Assembly: GCA_016110215.1 (NCBI GenBank)
Contig: JADWQD010000010.1
Span: forward strand, 1,736,001 to 1,800,000
Length of the DNA: 64,000 nt
From: Capronia americana
Taxonomy: Eukaryota; Ascomycota; Eurotiomycetes; Chaetothyriales; Herpotrichiellaceae
Direction: 5' to 3'
How positions within the stretch are numbered: the stretch's first letter is position 1; each line of letters starts with the position of its first letter. The position numbers and the translations under genes are program-made. Shown here in pieces: positions 1 to 11,281 of this stretch. Under the pieces are notes generated by a model. It saw only the letters and a program-made list of their open reading frames with translations. It was not told the DNA's origin and searched no databases.

Positions 1-573
1 AAACCCGAAATCAGAGATTAGGTTCCCGGCCGCTGATGGAGGGAGCTTTGGCGATTTCTTGGCCGGTGATGCATCTCGGGAGGTGGCGGACGAGCGAGGC
101 GTCGGCCCGCCTGTGCTGGGTTGGGGGACTTGAAGCGCCTCCGGAGTTGAGGACATCAGAGGAACATTCTGATCTCGCGAAGCGGGTCGCCTGCTGGGGG
201 AGCCAAAGTCATTGTCGGTGTCGTAATGCTTGGTGTAACCGCCTCCGACGTCGCCGTAGCCTTCTGGACGGCGTGCTGGGCCCGGAGCATGGAGAGGCGC
301 CTTCGCTTTCTTGGTGCCCTTCTTTTGCGGCTTGGGCACTCCGGTTTCAGCAGCGGTTGAGGTGTAAGGCTTCCCATTGCCACGTCGCGAATTGAACGAC
401 GAGATAAATTCCAGCGCTTGCGGAGAATCGCCGAGTAAGTTCTTCAGATGTTCGCCGGCGGCATCCTTCGACAACGTCGACGAGTATGCGATCACTTCTT
501 TGAGCGACTCATCGTCCAGCGGCAGCAGAAGCTGGAGCCGCGGTAGTGCCCAACTCTGCAAGTCGCCACTCAT
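1..573 (-). CDS. ASC-1/Rqt4-like protein, N-terminal part (runs off left edge)
   Basis: The frame is open for 191 codons from an ATG at 573-571 to the window edge, so only the N-terminus is present. The start reads MSGDLQSWALPRLQLLLPLD and is followed by KNLLGDSPQALEFISSFNSR. This pattern is characteristic of fungal homologues of activating signal cointegrator 1 (TRIP4 / yeast Rqt4), a subunit of the ribosome-quality-control trigger complex that acts on collided ribosomes with the Slh1/ASCC3 helicase. After about residue 65 the sequence is a Pro/Ser/Lys-rich linker, as expected before the C2HC5 zinc finger, which would lie outside the window. The assignment rests on the short N-terminal block only. 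Confidence 0.7.
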   Translation of the reverse strand, partial: MSGDLQSWALPRLQLLLPLDDESLKEVIAYSSTLSKDAAGEHLKNLLGDSPQALEFISSFNSRRGNGKPYTSTAAETGVPKPQKKGTKKAKAPLHAPGPARRPEGYGDVGGGYTKHYDTDNDFGSPSRRPASRDQNVPLMSSTPEALQVPQPSTGGPTPRSSATSRDASPAKKSPKLPPSAAGNLISDFGF

Positions 574-983
574 GTCGGCTTGCACAGAGATCTGCAGCCT
601 GTTCTTTGTTCTACCTGCACCGAGCGAGCGACAAGTTTGCAATTCGGCTGAGTCTCAATTCCGACCCAATGGATATGGCGCGGGTTGAATATGGCCCAGC
701 GAAATTGGTGGCGTGGGTTCGATGAGTCAGGGACACACACTTCGGGGATGTGGCGGACATATGCAATCGAGAATGGGAATATCCAGGCCCGGTTCCAGTA
801 TTATCACTATGGAATTTGAGCTGCAACCGCCTTGAGAAAACATCTGGACGATTGAACCAGCGATACTTTACAATCATTACTAGGAGGCTAATACTGTGTT
901 TGGTTGTCAAACCAGCGCCTGGAGGAAGCAAAAGTCGTCGGGTATGGGTCTCGTGTGCCGCTTGACGAATGCCATACCATTCA
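574..983. other. intergenic: promoter of the ASC-1-like gene and 3' flank of the hexokinase gene
   Basis: Two minus-strand genes are arranged head-to-tail here. Open frames in the stretch are continuations of non-coding frames from the hexokinase gene. I see no repeat or RNA gene. Confidence 0.5.
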
Positions 984-2927
984 CTACAATGGCTGGTCTG
1001 CGTTGTGAGCGACCAGGGCAATGAGAGCAGCTCCGAGACCACTGCCATCCTTCGCCAGTCCAATCCTGATCCGCTTCTCCTCTTCACCGATCCCTTCAAT
1101 CTCTCTGAATGCTTCTCGGATGTACTCTTCGAAACCGGGGTAGTATTCGACCAGGCTGCCATCCACCCCGATGTCCACGGTCTCATCCTCTTGTAACTTG
1201 TTCGTCGACAGCACCACGCCACCGAGTGCAACTGCAGCGAGTCTCGCCGCGCGCTTACCGATCGCATGCACCAGCATCTTCACTGCCACACAATCCTCGG
1301 TGGAAGCCGCCTCAACTTTGAGCTCCTTCTCCAAGACCTGCTTGGTGATGCGCAGATGATCCGATTGGTCTTCCTCGACAATCGAGAGGAACGACGTGTC
1401 AATCCCCCACTGCTTAAATAGAGGACTGTCGTCAGCAACCGTTGTGGTACTTCTAATATCGTTGGTATGCGACGATTCGTCTTTGAACAGTGCCACCCCC
1501 GCGTCTGGATGCTGATATAGGCTCAACAGAGCTCGCCGCAGGATCTCACCCAGAAACATGCCGGATACCCGCTTCTCGAACATCTGGATGCCGGGGTTCA
1601 CCGAATCCTTGTCGAGGTCAACGTCATATTGAGTATTGGGGAGGACTTTGAGAGCGTTGTCGAAACTGCCCCATTCTGTGTTGATGACCATGAGCCCAGT
1701 CGACGCGTCGTAGTTTGCCGCACCTCCGGCAGCCTCGTCGATCTCCTTCATCTTCTTCACCCTGTCCAACTTCTCAACGTATGCGCCATTGGTTCCGGTG
1801 CCGAAGATGGCGCCAATCAACGTGCTGGTCTTGCCGGGCGAGGTATACGATCGTGCCATGAGGGTGCCGACCGTGTCATTGACCAGCGCTGCAACTCTCA
1901 CAGGGAGGCCAAGAGAATCTATCTCCTTCTGCAGCAGTTCGCAAACGTCCTCGCCCAAGGCTTCCTCGATGTTGAAGCCCTTTGTCCAGCGCATGAGTTT
2001 GCCCTTGTTGATGCCGACTTGGTTCACGGGAAAGCTGAAAGTAAAGCCCAGGTCAAAGAAGTCCACCTCACCAGGCTGCTCCTTGTGTTTCTCAAAGTGG
2101 TCCAGATGGTGCGTCTTGAGAAAGGCCTCTATTTGTTTTGCCAGGAATGAGAAGAGTTCGTGAGAGGTCTTGGCTTCCATCAGCGCCCGCGGGACAGGGA
2201 CTTTCGACTGCTGTAACGAGAACGACTGATTCCCGTGCAGGGTGATTGAGCATACTCGGAAGTTGGTGCCGCCTAGGTCGACGGCCAGATACACCCCCTG
2301 CAGGTGTTAGCTCGGTCGCGGTACGGCTTCTCTTCCTACCTTCTCGGTGCCATTGGGAACGGATGTGACGTAGGTAGGGATCTGACTTATGGATGTCCCC
2401 TGCTTTTCCAGACCCTCCTCCATCTCCCGAATGAACTCTTTCACACCCTTGTTCACATCCTCTGCAGAGTACTCGAACTGCGCAATCATGCGCTTGGCCT
2501 CGGCTTCGAGGGCCATGTTGGTCAAGGCGTGTGTAACAGGAAGGTCTGAGGAGAACGGAGACTTCGGTCTGCACTGGGTGCCCGGCTCGAGGAGATCAAA
2601 GTACGCTTCTTGTCGGTACACGCTGTCACCAAAGGGATCGAGAGGATTGCGTGTCGGCTCGGGGGAAGGGGAGGGCGTGAACGAGCGCGGCTGGAGGTCT
2701 CGTGCGCCGAAGAACTGAATGAGTAGGACAAGGACAAGGACCACACCTGAGATAGAGTAGAAGACAGGGATGGTCGACTGGGATTTCAGCTTGCTTTGAG
2801 CTTTGTATTGCTGAGTGCCAGGTATCCAACTAAGACTGTGTTGCCATAAGGTCAAACGCTGAGCTTCTTGTACTTGACCCTGACCGGGCGGAGCAGCAAC
2901 CAGCTTTCTTGAAACTGGGTTTGGCAT
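984..2927 (-). CDS. membrane-anchored hexokinase (atypical, possibly XprF/HxkC type)
   Basis: There are two exons, 2340-2927 and 984-2297, around a 42-nt intron (GTAGGA donor, GCTAAC branch, CTGCAG acceptor), giving 633 aa. The hexokinase fold is complete. It has the phosphate-1 motif LAVDLGGTNFRV just after the splice, TFSFPVNQVGINKGKL with WTKGF, catalytic Asp in ALVNDTVGTL (about residue 337), GAIFGTGTNGAYVE, INTEWGSF, NPGIQMFEKRVSGM, and a C-terminal GVDGSLVEYYPGF and KDGSGLGAALIA. The protein would phosphorylate hexoses with ATP. It is longer than ordinary hexokinases (about 490 aa) because of a roughly 180-residue N-terminal extension with a hydrophobic helix at 53-74. Aspergillus HxkC/XprF, a mitochondria-associated regulatory hexokinase, is also long, so that subtype is possible. 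The sequence upstream of residue 50 is low-quality coding, and the true start could be internal or spliced. Confidence 0.88.
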
Positions 2928-3631
2928 GAATGACAGAAGAAACGAAAGTGAGGGGCAGCTGCCACCGCGTACAAGAAATCTCAGCCTGTCAAGGAGGGGT
3001 CAACCAGTAACGGTGCTTAGACATTGGATGATTCTAGGTAAAGGTAACGTAGTATTATGCGGAGTGGTGCTGCAGCTCGTGTCCAAAGCGTCCCTGGATG
3101 GAACTCCTGGGCGCGCATGGCATGAACGGTTGAGGAGGAAATTGACGATCGATGATGTCGTCTGCAAGATTTTGGCGGGGTTCCTAACCAGCTGGAGCTT
3201 AGGCGCCCGGGAGCCCGTGCCCGGGCTGCCATGTGCCTTCTTAGAGGCGGAGGTCAAGGCCAGATGCCCTTTTGGCGCCCCGATTGCCGGTTGACTTCAA
3301 GCAGCGTGCTGGGCATGGTGTCGATCTTCTTACAGTACAATGTTCTCGTGATTAGGGTATACTATGTACAGATGCGCGAGAACTTTTGCCTGATCACCAT
3401 TATTGATAGTACATGCAGTGCCTTCACCTGCATTCCCAAGATCCCAACCGTTTTGTCTGATGCATTCATTCTGAGGTCCCGTTCGTTTTTGTCCATACCT
3501 GCTGGATTGTCCCCATACCGTCGAAAAAAAAAATTCAATTCCGTGAAACCAAGTCGCTCAAGATACCTCGCCTCAGTTGCCATGTGCCTGGGTCTGTCCT
3601 GAACGCCGAGAGAATGGGGTCTCGCCTCCAT
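2928..3631. other. intergenic: hexokinase promoter and downstream flank of the next minus-strand gene
   Basis: I find no convincing gene. Plus-strand frames of up to about 120 codons show no recognisable motif. A run of nine A residues follows the stop of the next gene, near 3524-3532. Confidence 0.45.
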
Positions 3632-6261
3632 CTAAAAGAGCATGTCGCTGGAATCGTCGTTGGTCGCCTCTCTGTCCATCATCTCATAGTCGTCCATGGT
3701 TTTTCTTCGCTTCACCTCCACCGTCCTCTGGTCGAGCTTTGACCCATCCAGCCCCGGTGCCTGAGGCGTATTCTGCCGGCCACCCCAGGTAAATCTTTTG
3801 ATGAGGCTTGACCGCCGTTTCGGATCAGCATTCGATCGCCCAACGTAGCCCGAGGCTGATGAGGATCGTGCAGGGCCAAAGTATGACCGTCTTTCCGAAT
3901 TAGGTGTCATTGGAGAGTTGGCTTTATCCCGAGGAGACTGGTTGTATGTGGTTTCTTGCAGCATCGGGTCTTCGTTACTGCTGGAGCTGATGTCGCTGGG
4001 GTCCAGGTCCCATCTCGAACTGAACAGCTTCATGTCTGGGTCTGTTGCGAACAACGTCTTCATGTCGGTGATGTCTTCTTCGCCCCGTGGTGCCACACTT
4101 GCACGCCGCTTCCACATATGCCACAATAAATGGTCGTTCCCAATCACTTCTGCCAACGATCCGTTCGAACCTTCCCGACTCTGCCGTGTTGACATCGGTG
4201 ATACGGTGGTTATAAATGACTCCTCTCCAAGGTCGCGTTGTAAGTCCAGATAGTCGTACCCCCTTTCTTTTTCGCTGGGGCAGAGAGAAAATAAGCAGGC
4301 GTCAAGGTGTGACTTTGTATATTGCTCAAAGGACTCTTCGAGGGGTAGGTCGCTTGCATCACTCGTATCTGACCACCACCCGAGGTTGGGCCTCTCATAT
4401 AAGCTGTGCCTTTCCCGAGCCGAGCTTTGTCGGTCCACTTCGTTGTGTTGGTGCTGTTGCTGCCTCAGCGGATGCATGCGGATGACATTCTGAGTAAGCC
4501 AGCTCGTCCCACCAATGGCCTGAGGCTGCCCAATTGTGCGGCAATCTCTCATAGGTCTTTCGCACGGGAGGAGCATTGACACATCACTCATCTGTGACAC
4601 GCTTCTCGAGTACTTTCTGCTTTCGTGCTGTGGTGGACCTGGGCCTGCCTCTCCTTCAAAAGGGCAACCGTAGATTTCAACCATGCCTTGCCCACCGCTT
4701 CCATCATGCAAGCCCCCCCTAGGCCGCCTATCATCGCCATCGATAGCTTCCGCTGTTACCACCGGGATAGCATTCCAGGGGATATTAGCCTGGAGATCGA
4801 GATCAAGACGAAAATCCAACAGGTCATCTTCACCAATAGCCTCACAGGACCCAAATTCGGATTGTAGGCAAGCTTCATCTTGAGGTTCAACCTCTGATGA
4901 TTGGCAGAAAACATTGGGAAAGACCAACATGGAATCAGAGAGTAGCCTGACTTTGTCTGAACACTTCAAGGGACACAGCCTTCGAGCAGACTCATGATTC
5001 CGCACCTTATTTCTGAGGAGATGCCACATGTGTGTCTGGAGCCCTTCTGGGGCTTGGTCCCTTATTTCAATGCTGTCAGGTCCCTGGTGACATGGATCGC
5101 TGCTTGATTCTGACGATGCGGCACGGTTGACAAATTTCTGTAACAGTCTGGATATACCTGGAATGAATTGGGCTTGCTCCTTCAGCCTTTGGAGGTAGTT
5201 TAGTGCAAATGAAGTAGGTACAAGGTCGCAGAGATGATAACCGTCGTGATCGATCAAGCCCTTGACGCCTGCACCCAGGCGGATAGGCTTGGGGCATATG
5301 CTGCTGCGGAAGCCCGCGTCAAGCAAAGCAGAGAAGACATCCTCGTCCAATAGTGTCCGTTCGGGTGGCTGCTGCTTTAGGTGAACCCGATCGCTTAATT
5401 GGAAATACACGGGTGTGGAATTCGCAGCTGGGCCTGCTTGACGCTGAAAGTCCGCCAGCTCGTCTTCTGTCACGCTGCTGGACTGAGATTTGCCAACAGG
5501 GTCACCGCTGCCAAAGTGGTGCAGGTGGCGAAGGACTTGCTCCTGTACCATCTTTGACGTCCAGTCTCTTGGGACCGCATCTATGCGGCGGTTTCCGGTG
5601 AAACGCAGGCTTAGGTTCACGGACTGTAGATCCCAGGAAACAGTTCCAGCTGGACACCACGACTGGGTATCAATGTCTCGCTGGCTCTAAATCCCGTTAG
5701 CGTTAATTCACTGGGAGGACGGTGCGGTACCTGAAGTTCGAAGTCCACCTGCAGAGAGCACTCGCCCTCACGGCGTTCAAGTCGCTGACATTGTACCTGG
5801 GATGCCTCGTAGCCAAGCTGCGCCCACAACTATTGTGGATGGGTAAGGATTAGAAACGCCCAGGACCCTGTTAGGCTTACCTCAGCACTCTCAATGAGAT
5901 CTGTAATGATTGAGTCAACGTCTTGTGAGACGGTTGGTGTAAGATCTACATCATCAGCAAACCGGAGTTGAAGGGACAGACGGAACGTTCTTGCTCTCGG
6001 AAGCCACAAACGGCACGGCTGAAGCATTTCATCGGACAATGAGGCATGGTGATCAGCATTCTTGCATAAGATCGTGGTCGCCACCTTCGTTAGCAGATGA
6101 ATATGTGATTTCCGATGAGTAAACAAGCCGCATCCTAGCTCGATGTCATGTTTCAGCATTTCGATACAGCGAGCATCGAGTGTGGCCATGATTGAATTGG
6201 CCGACAGTGAAGCCGCGATGTGGTGAATCGGCACATGCATTCGGACCGGATTTACGTTCAT
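3632..6261 (-). CDS. hypothetical protein, 844 aa
   Basis: There are three exons: 5881-6261, 5731-5829 and 3632-5686. The introns are 51 nt (donor GTAAGC, acceptor AATAG) and 44 nt (donor GTACCG, GCTAAC branch, acceptor TTTAG). The reading frame holds through all junctions. I do not recognise the family. The first 230 residues look folded, with RLSLQLRFADDVDL, SIITDLIESAELWAQLGYEA and a conserved-looking SVNLSLRFTGNRR. The remainder is Ser/Asp/Glu-rich and probably disordered, ending EATNDDSSDMLF. No signal peptide or membrane helix is visible. An internal ATG at 6189 (MATLDARCIEML) is an equally good start. The gene shares a 231-bp divergent promoter with the downstream thioesterase gene. 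Confidence 0.72.
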
Positions 6262-6492
6262 CCGACTGCGGTCCGATCAGCCTCATCTCATCTTCCCTCA
6301 TATCGGGTGTTCCAGGAACGCTGGTCCAGGGCATCGACACTTCCGCAAGAGACGGATGAGGTACTTTGTGCCGGCGCCGGTGACGATCTCCCTTTCTCTC
6401 GCCTTAAAAAGTGATTGGTGTCATGCCACCACAGCCATGATCTGCTACCGTGAGCAGTCAATCAGCTGATGTTCTCGTTTCCGTCTGGGACC
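6262..6492. promoter_or_regulatory. short divergent promoter region
   Basis: 231 bp separate the start codons of the 844-aa hypothetical gene (minus) and the thioesterase gene (plus), so both must draw on this stretch. I cannot point to a specific factor site. Confidence 0.4.
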
Positions 6493-7923
6493 ATGGTTCG
6501 ACACCTAGTATCTTGTGTGCTACGAGCAAGGCTCGCTCTAGTGTCGAGTCAGAGGCTGGCACTCGGGAGACACCCTGCTTCGCGGACGTTTCACGCTACC
6601 ACGTTTGCTTGCACGGATGGGGTTTACAAGGAACTTACGGAAATGCGGGTGCGGACGCCTTGGATTCAAGCTCTCAGGGAAAAGAAAGAGGCGGAGAAGA
6701 ACCCCCAGCCGCCACAAGTGCAAAGCGTCAAGCCCGACTTGACCCCTAAGAAGATGTCGGATTCCTACGTTAGCCTCGTTCTCCCGCTCTCTGTCAGTAC
6801 AATCGCTACCTATTCTACTTTTCCACTTGCCAACGGTTGATGTGTGCAGAAAGATCCATGGCTGCTCGACACCTACGCAAACTACACCGGCCAGATTCGT
6901 ACCGGCACCCTGCTGATGGATTTGGATGCCTTGGCTGGCGTAGTCGCGTACAAGCATACGGGTGAAGGAGTGAGCAATGTGACCGCGGCTGTTGACAGAA
7001 TCACGATCAAAAACCCGATCAAGGAGATTTGTGACCTCGAACTGAGTGGACAGGTAACGTTTGCAACCGGGAGGAGCAGCATGGAAGTCACCCTTCAGAT
7101 TGCCAAAGCTCCAGCACCTGGTCACAAAGTTGCTCCGGAAGACATCTTTATGACTTGTGCTTTTACAATGGTCGCCCTAGATCCGCAAACCAAGAGGCCC
7201 GTCAACATTGCTCCGCTCCAAGTCAACACTCCAGCAGAGAAGGCTCTGTATGCTAAGGGCGAGGAGAATTACAGGAACAAAAAGACCATCAAGTCTTCAG
7301 ATATTATGGCCAAGGCCCCTGACGCTGAAGAATCGGCTTTAATCCACAAGATGTGGACGGATTCAATCGCGTACGCAGATTCCAGGAACCCAAAGCAGCA
7401 ACCCGCCAACGTCCAGGCCATGTCCAAGACCACCATTCATTCGACACAGATCATGCAACCACAGAATAGAAACCGCCACCATTTCATGATCTTCGGAGGA
7501 TATCTGCTCAGACAGACCTTCGAACTGGCGTTCACCTGCGCAGCGTCATTCTCGCACACTCGCCCTCGTTTCCTGAACCTCGACCCAAGTACATTCGAGG
7601 AAGCTGTGCCCGTCGGTTCCGTGCTTTACGTGTCAGCTGGGGTGTCGTATACAGAGCCCGACCCCAATGGCGGTACGCGGATTCAGGTCATGGTCCGAAC
7701 GCATGTCCGCCCTGTGGAGCATCAAGATCAAGAGAGAAAGTCCACGGGGACATTCTTCTATACGTTTCTGACACCGGCGACTGTCAACGTCTTGCCACAG
7801 AGTTACTCTGAGTTCATGCGGTGGGTGGCTGGCAAGAGACGTGCCGCGAGATTGTCCGCCACGTTGGAGTCCGATCCACACCCTATTCTGGCACAACTTC
7901 ATGAAGAGAACGTAACGGAATGA
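6493..7923 (+). CDS. mitochondrial acyl-CoA thioesterase, ACOT9-type double hotdog
   Basis: Exons are 6493-6792 and 6850-7923, with a 57-nt intron (donor GTCAGT, acceptor TGCAG), giving 457 aa. I chose the ATG in ACCATGG context at 6493 rather than one eight codons upstream. It opens an Arg/Ser/Leu-rich presequence (MVRHLVSCVLRARLALV, then RTFHATTF) typical of matrix targeting. The mature part has PKKMSDSYV, then after the splice KDPWLLDTYANYTGQIRTGT, MDLDALAGVVAYKHTG and a second hotdog repeat with QNRNRHHFMIFGGYLLRQTFE. This matches the ACOT9/10 family, which hydrolyses acyl-CoA esters in mitochondria. Both hotdog halves are present. Family assignment is firm; the substrate range is unknown. 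Confidence 0.9.
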
Positions 7924-8435
7924 ATTAACTTCGCGTTACGTTCTGGGACGCATAGACTAAGGGACGACCTATCCATCGATGACAGCCTGCCGCTCTACCA
8001 TCGACCTCGTTGATCGGGCAGAGGTGTCCTGCATGCGCGGTCCAACTTTTTGTGGCTCAGCCCAGACGAAAAGATTTGGACAATAAGGCGAGTAAGCCAG
8101 ATTCGGTGACCATAGCGGTTCTGCACGTAAATCGCTGGTCCGGGTGCCGTCGAACGTGGATCTTCGGTCATTGGACGTCGCCGCTGCCGAAGTCTGCATT
8201 CGCCAACAGTGTCTTCGCAGTATCGTTGGAAGGAAGGCGCAGCATTAGAGGAGTGTGCCTCTCTCGGCTGTAGGGTCCGCCTTGAGTGAACAGACAGGGA
8301 CAGGCGAGCAAGCAATCTCTGTAGCGAAGTTGGATGGGATGGTCATCGCACACGGCCCAAGAGGGGCCAGCAAGGGGGCCACCTATAGCTGTAAATGTGT
8401 TGATAACAAGCACCACTCTAGCCTGGTAGACTTGG
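7924..8435. other. intergenic between convergent genes
   Basis: This is the 3' flank of the thioesterase and hsk3 genes. No motif-bearing frame or repeat is visible. Confidence 0.45.
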
Positions 8436-8738
8436 TCAACTCTCCTTGCCTTCCTCGCCTTGTTTTCCTCTTCCTTGCACACTCTCTTCCCCAAGGACCT
8501 TGGCGCTGCCCATGAAGAGTGCGCCCACGTAGCCCCCCAGAAACCGCATATCTTGAGCCTGCACGGCCGTCATCCTCAACAGATTCTCTGTATCCGCGAG
8601 ATGCGCGTTCAGCTGAGCCAGCTGCGCGTGTAGATGGGCGTACTGGCGGTTCTTGTTTGTAGATGCTGCATTGCTGGAGGTGACGGACGAGGGGCGGGGA
8701 AGGGACGGCTTCGTCGACGTAGTGTTCCGATCCATCAT
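8436..8738 (-). CDS. hsk3: DASH complex subunit Hsk3
   Basis: A single exon encodes 100 aa. The core (about residues 31-85) contains RQYAHLHAQLAQLNAHLADT, ENLLRMTAVQAQDMRFLGG and ALFMGSAKVLGEE. This strongly resembles fungal Hsk3, the smallest DASH/Dam1 subunit, which helps couple kinetochores to spindle microtubules. The family is a short helical protein (about 60-100 aa), so the length fits. Two consecutive ATG codons begin the frame. The first 25 residues are Ser/Thr/Pro-rich and unstructured, and the C-terminal tail is Glu/Lys/Gly-rich. Confidence 0.9.
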   Translation of the reverse strand: MMDRNTTSTKPSLPRPSSVTSSNAASTNKNRQYAHLHAQLAQLNAHLADTENLLRMTAVQAQDMRFLGGYVGALFMGSAKVLGEESVQGRGKQGEEGKES

Positions 8739-9855
8739 TGTTGAGAGGCAGGAAATTGAGCAGATACCGTGTACAAATTCCGGGGATGGTCGATGTTGGA
8801 TTTGACAGGCGTCACAGGAATCTCAAATCGGCTACCGCGATGTCAACATTGGATGTTGACGCCACCAACCGGTACGTTCGCGGTTGGCGCACAAGGCTGA
8901 ACGTGGTGAAGCTGTCTGATTGGTCGGCTGCAAATTAGGAATTGGTTCATCAGCCTTGCCTCTTCCGTGTCTTTCGCGACTGTTGCATTGACGCACCTAA
9001 TCTGCTTTCCTTCGTATTAAGTGGTTGCCAACATGCAGCATCATTGGACCTGGTTGCGGTGCTCCAGGAAGCTCTGTAGCTTGCAGCCAGCGCATGCACA
9101 ATCACTTCGCACGGCTCGGTCTGCTAGACTGCGAAATACGTTGAGATCCTGCAAGCGAGACTGAATGCAATTAACCGCGTGGGATCCTCCACTCGAGATC
9201 GGAGCTCCTTTGACTAGAGGAAGGCAAGACTTCGGCCACCGGTTGACCCAGGTCTGTACGTGGTCCACAACAAGCAATTCTGCACGGCTTTAACGAGCCT
9301 TCGAAGGGAGGATTGGGAGGTTTAACGGACGTGAAATTTCCCCCTTCTGGGCCTTACCTGGCCTGCTCGCGGCCTATTACTAATAAGACCGAGGCTCGCT
9401 GGGCGAATGCATTCGCCAACCTGCAGGAGCGGCGGCGCTGCGCTCCAGGCTCTGCAAACTTCTTTGATCGACTGCAGAGCGACTCTTCCCAAAGCGGTAG
9501 TTGCTGTGGCACCTGGCAGCTTCTGGGGCGTCTTCGCGCCTAAAGACGCCCGGTATTCAGGGTCGATCTGAAACCTAAACGCCTGCGTCTTCCAGCCTTG
9601 CAGGCTGCTTGTTGCGGAAACACCAGCAAGCTCAGTGGAACAGGCGTCCGAGATGCGGATATGTTCAAATGGCGGTGCTAATACCACTTCTGGCGATGTC
9701 TCGCGATCTCTGGTTGGCCGCCAGCAGCGTCACGGTCGCATGCCGATGCGAGGCGTCTTATGCTTGCATGCTCAGTTCAGCTTCTCCCCCTCTATTATAC
9801 TCTTCATCCTGTCGACAAACCATGATCGACGCCCCAAAGAGACCGAACGGCCAAG
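8739..9855. promoter_or_regulatory. divergent intergenic region between hsk3 and the NmrA-like gene
   Basis: This 1.1-kb stretch holds only frames without recognisable domains; the longest is 121 codons on the minus strand near 9322-9687. It should contain both promoters. I see no repeat family. Confidence 0.4.
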
Positions 9856-10954
9856 ATGCCCTACTCTATCCTTCTGCTCGGTGTGACGACTATGCTTGGA
9901 CAAAAGGTCGCCCGATCCTTGGCCCTCCGAGCGCAGGACTTTGGCAGAATCGCAATATTGACCGGTGGTGACACGGAAAAGGAAGCAAGAGCGGCTTCAA
10001 ATGAATTGGAATGCATAGCTGGCAGCCTGACCGACCCCAACTCCTACCGGGGCTTCGACGTCGTCCTATCCATGGTTGAAGATGATGTTTGCGCTGCACA
10101 AAAGGAATACATTGATGCGGCAATCGTCGGCTGCGTGAAGCACTTCTACCCTGCGGAATGTCCGCGCTCCCAAGTCATTCTTCGTCGTTCAATATGCACC
10201 GATATCGCTAACTCCTCCCCAGACGGAGCAGACCTGACCCATGCGCTCGTTCGAGACGAGCCATATTTTGCCGACAGGATCTCTGTGCGGAGGTATCTCG
10301 AGGCGCGGGCCCAGGCTGACAATTCCCTGGGCTACACCTACATGGTGACAGGCGTGCAGGCGGACCTTCTTCTGGAAGCCAACCTCCTGGACTTGAGCAA
10401 AGACAAGAAGTCTGCCACATGCCTTGGACACCCTGATGCGAAGGTTTCAACGACCTACAGCGACGAGTGAGTTTACACTTGGATCGTGTGTTTTTTTCGT
10501 TGACAGCCTTGCTAGTGTGGCCAAAGTCATTGTAAGGAGCCTCCTCCCTCAGCACCTCCACATCCTTAGCATACGGCGACACATTCGCTTCACCGGCTCC
10601 GCCATGCCCACATCATCTCTCTACGATGCAATCTCTTACGTCCTCCACCGCCCGATCGACGTGACCTACCTAAACCACGACTCTGGTTCTTACAACTACG
10701 AATCCAAAGAATCGCGCAACAAGCTCCAAACGAAGATGGCCGCATACAGAAGAATTCTCGGGTCTGGCGGGTTTGAGATCAAAGAGCCAGACGACGATCA
10801 GCTTCCAGGCAGAGACGTTGTTTGTAGTGGGAAAGAATACCTGGAGGAGATGCGGCCGAGATGCTGGGCAGAAGTGGTGCATGAGTACTTCACGAGCGGG
10901 TATAACGAGGAGACGAAGACGACGACGACGACAACGAAGAAAGTGCGAAATTGA
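9856..10954 (+). CDS. NmrA-like / isoflavone-reductase-like NAD(P)-binding protein
   Basis: Exons 9856-10466 and 10507-10954 flank a 40-nt intron (donor GTGAGT, acceptor GACAG), giving 352 aa. The N-terminus PYSILLLGVTTMLGQKVARS occupies the place of the dinucleotide-binding loop, but the usual GxxGxxG is degenerate (G-V-T-T-M-L-G). NmrA-like features follow: a VVLSMV strand, AAIVGCVKHFYPAECP, a TYMVTGV segment, and a C-terminal helical part with SSLYDAISYVLHRPIDVTYL. Such proteins are redox sensors or reductases acting on aromatic substrates. The extreme C-terminus is a Thr/Lys stretch made by an ACG-type trinucleotide run near 10917-10940. The substrate cannot be predicted. Confidence 0.78.
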
Positions 10955-11281
10955 GATTCTCTTCTCCCAACGCTGGAAACCAGATTGCATATCGAGTTTG
11001 TAAGCCCCGTCCGCAGGCAAGCATTGATGATTTGGCGTTGTCGGTAGTTTACCTCTTCGCTGGTGGTGGGAGTCCTACAACGAACCGAGACGACTGATGA
11101 CGATAGGACAATATCTTGGTATCTAAACATTGAACCAGCTAGTCTGAAGCCCTTGTCAATATATCAATTTGGCGTACAGTCCCGCGTGTTACCTTCACGA
11201 TCACTCCGCTTCTTCAAGATTCCAGTTTCGGGCTCAACTCAGGTCTCGGGCCCCTTGCTCGCTCGCTGGCTCGCTGGCTCG
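10955..11281. other. intergenic between convergent genes
   Basis: This is a short 3' flank. It includes a small GCTCGCTG repeat near 11258-11282 just beyond the ADH stop. Nothing else is visible. Confidence 0.4.

Noticed and set aside
1629..2150. 173-codon plus-strand frame
   Set aside because: It is antisense to the hexokinase catalytic core.
9322..9687. 121-codon minus-strand frame in the hsk3/NmrA-like intergenic region
   Set aside because: No motif, no intron signals, and composition consistent with chance.
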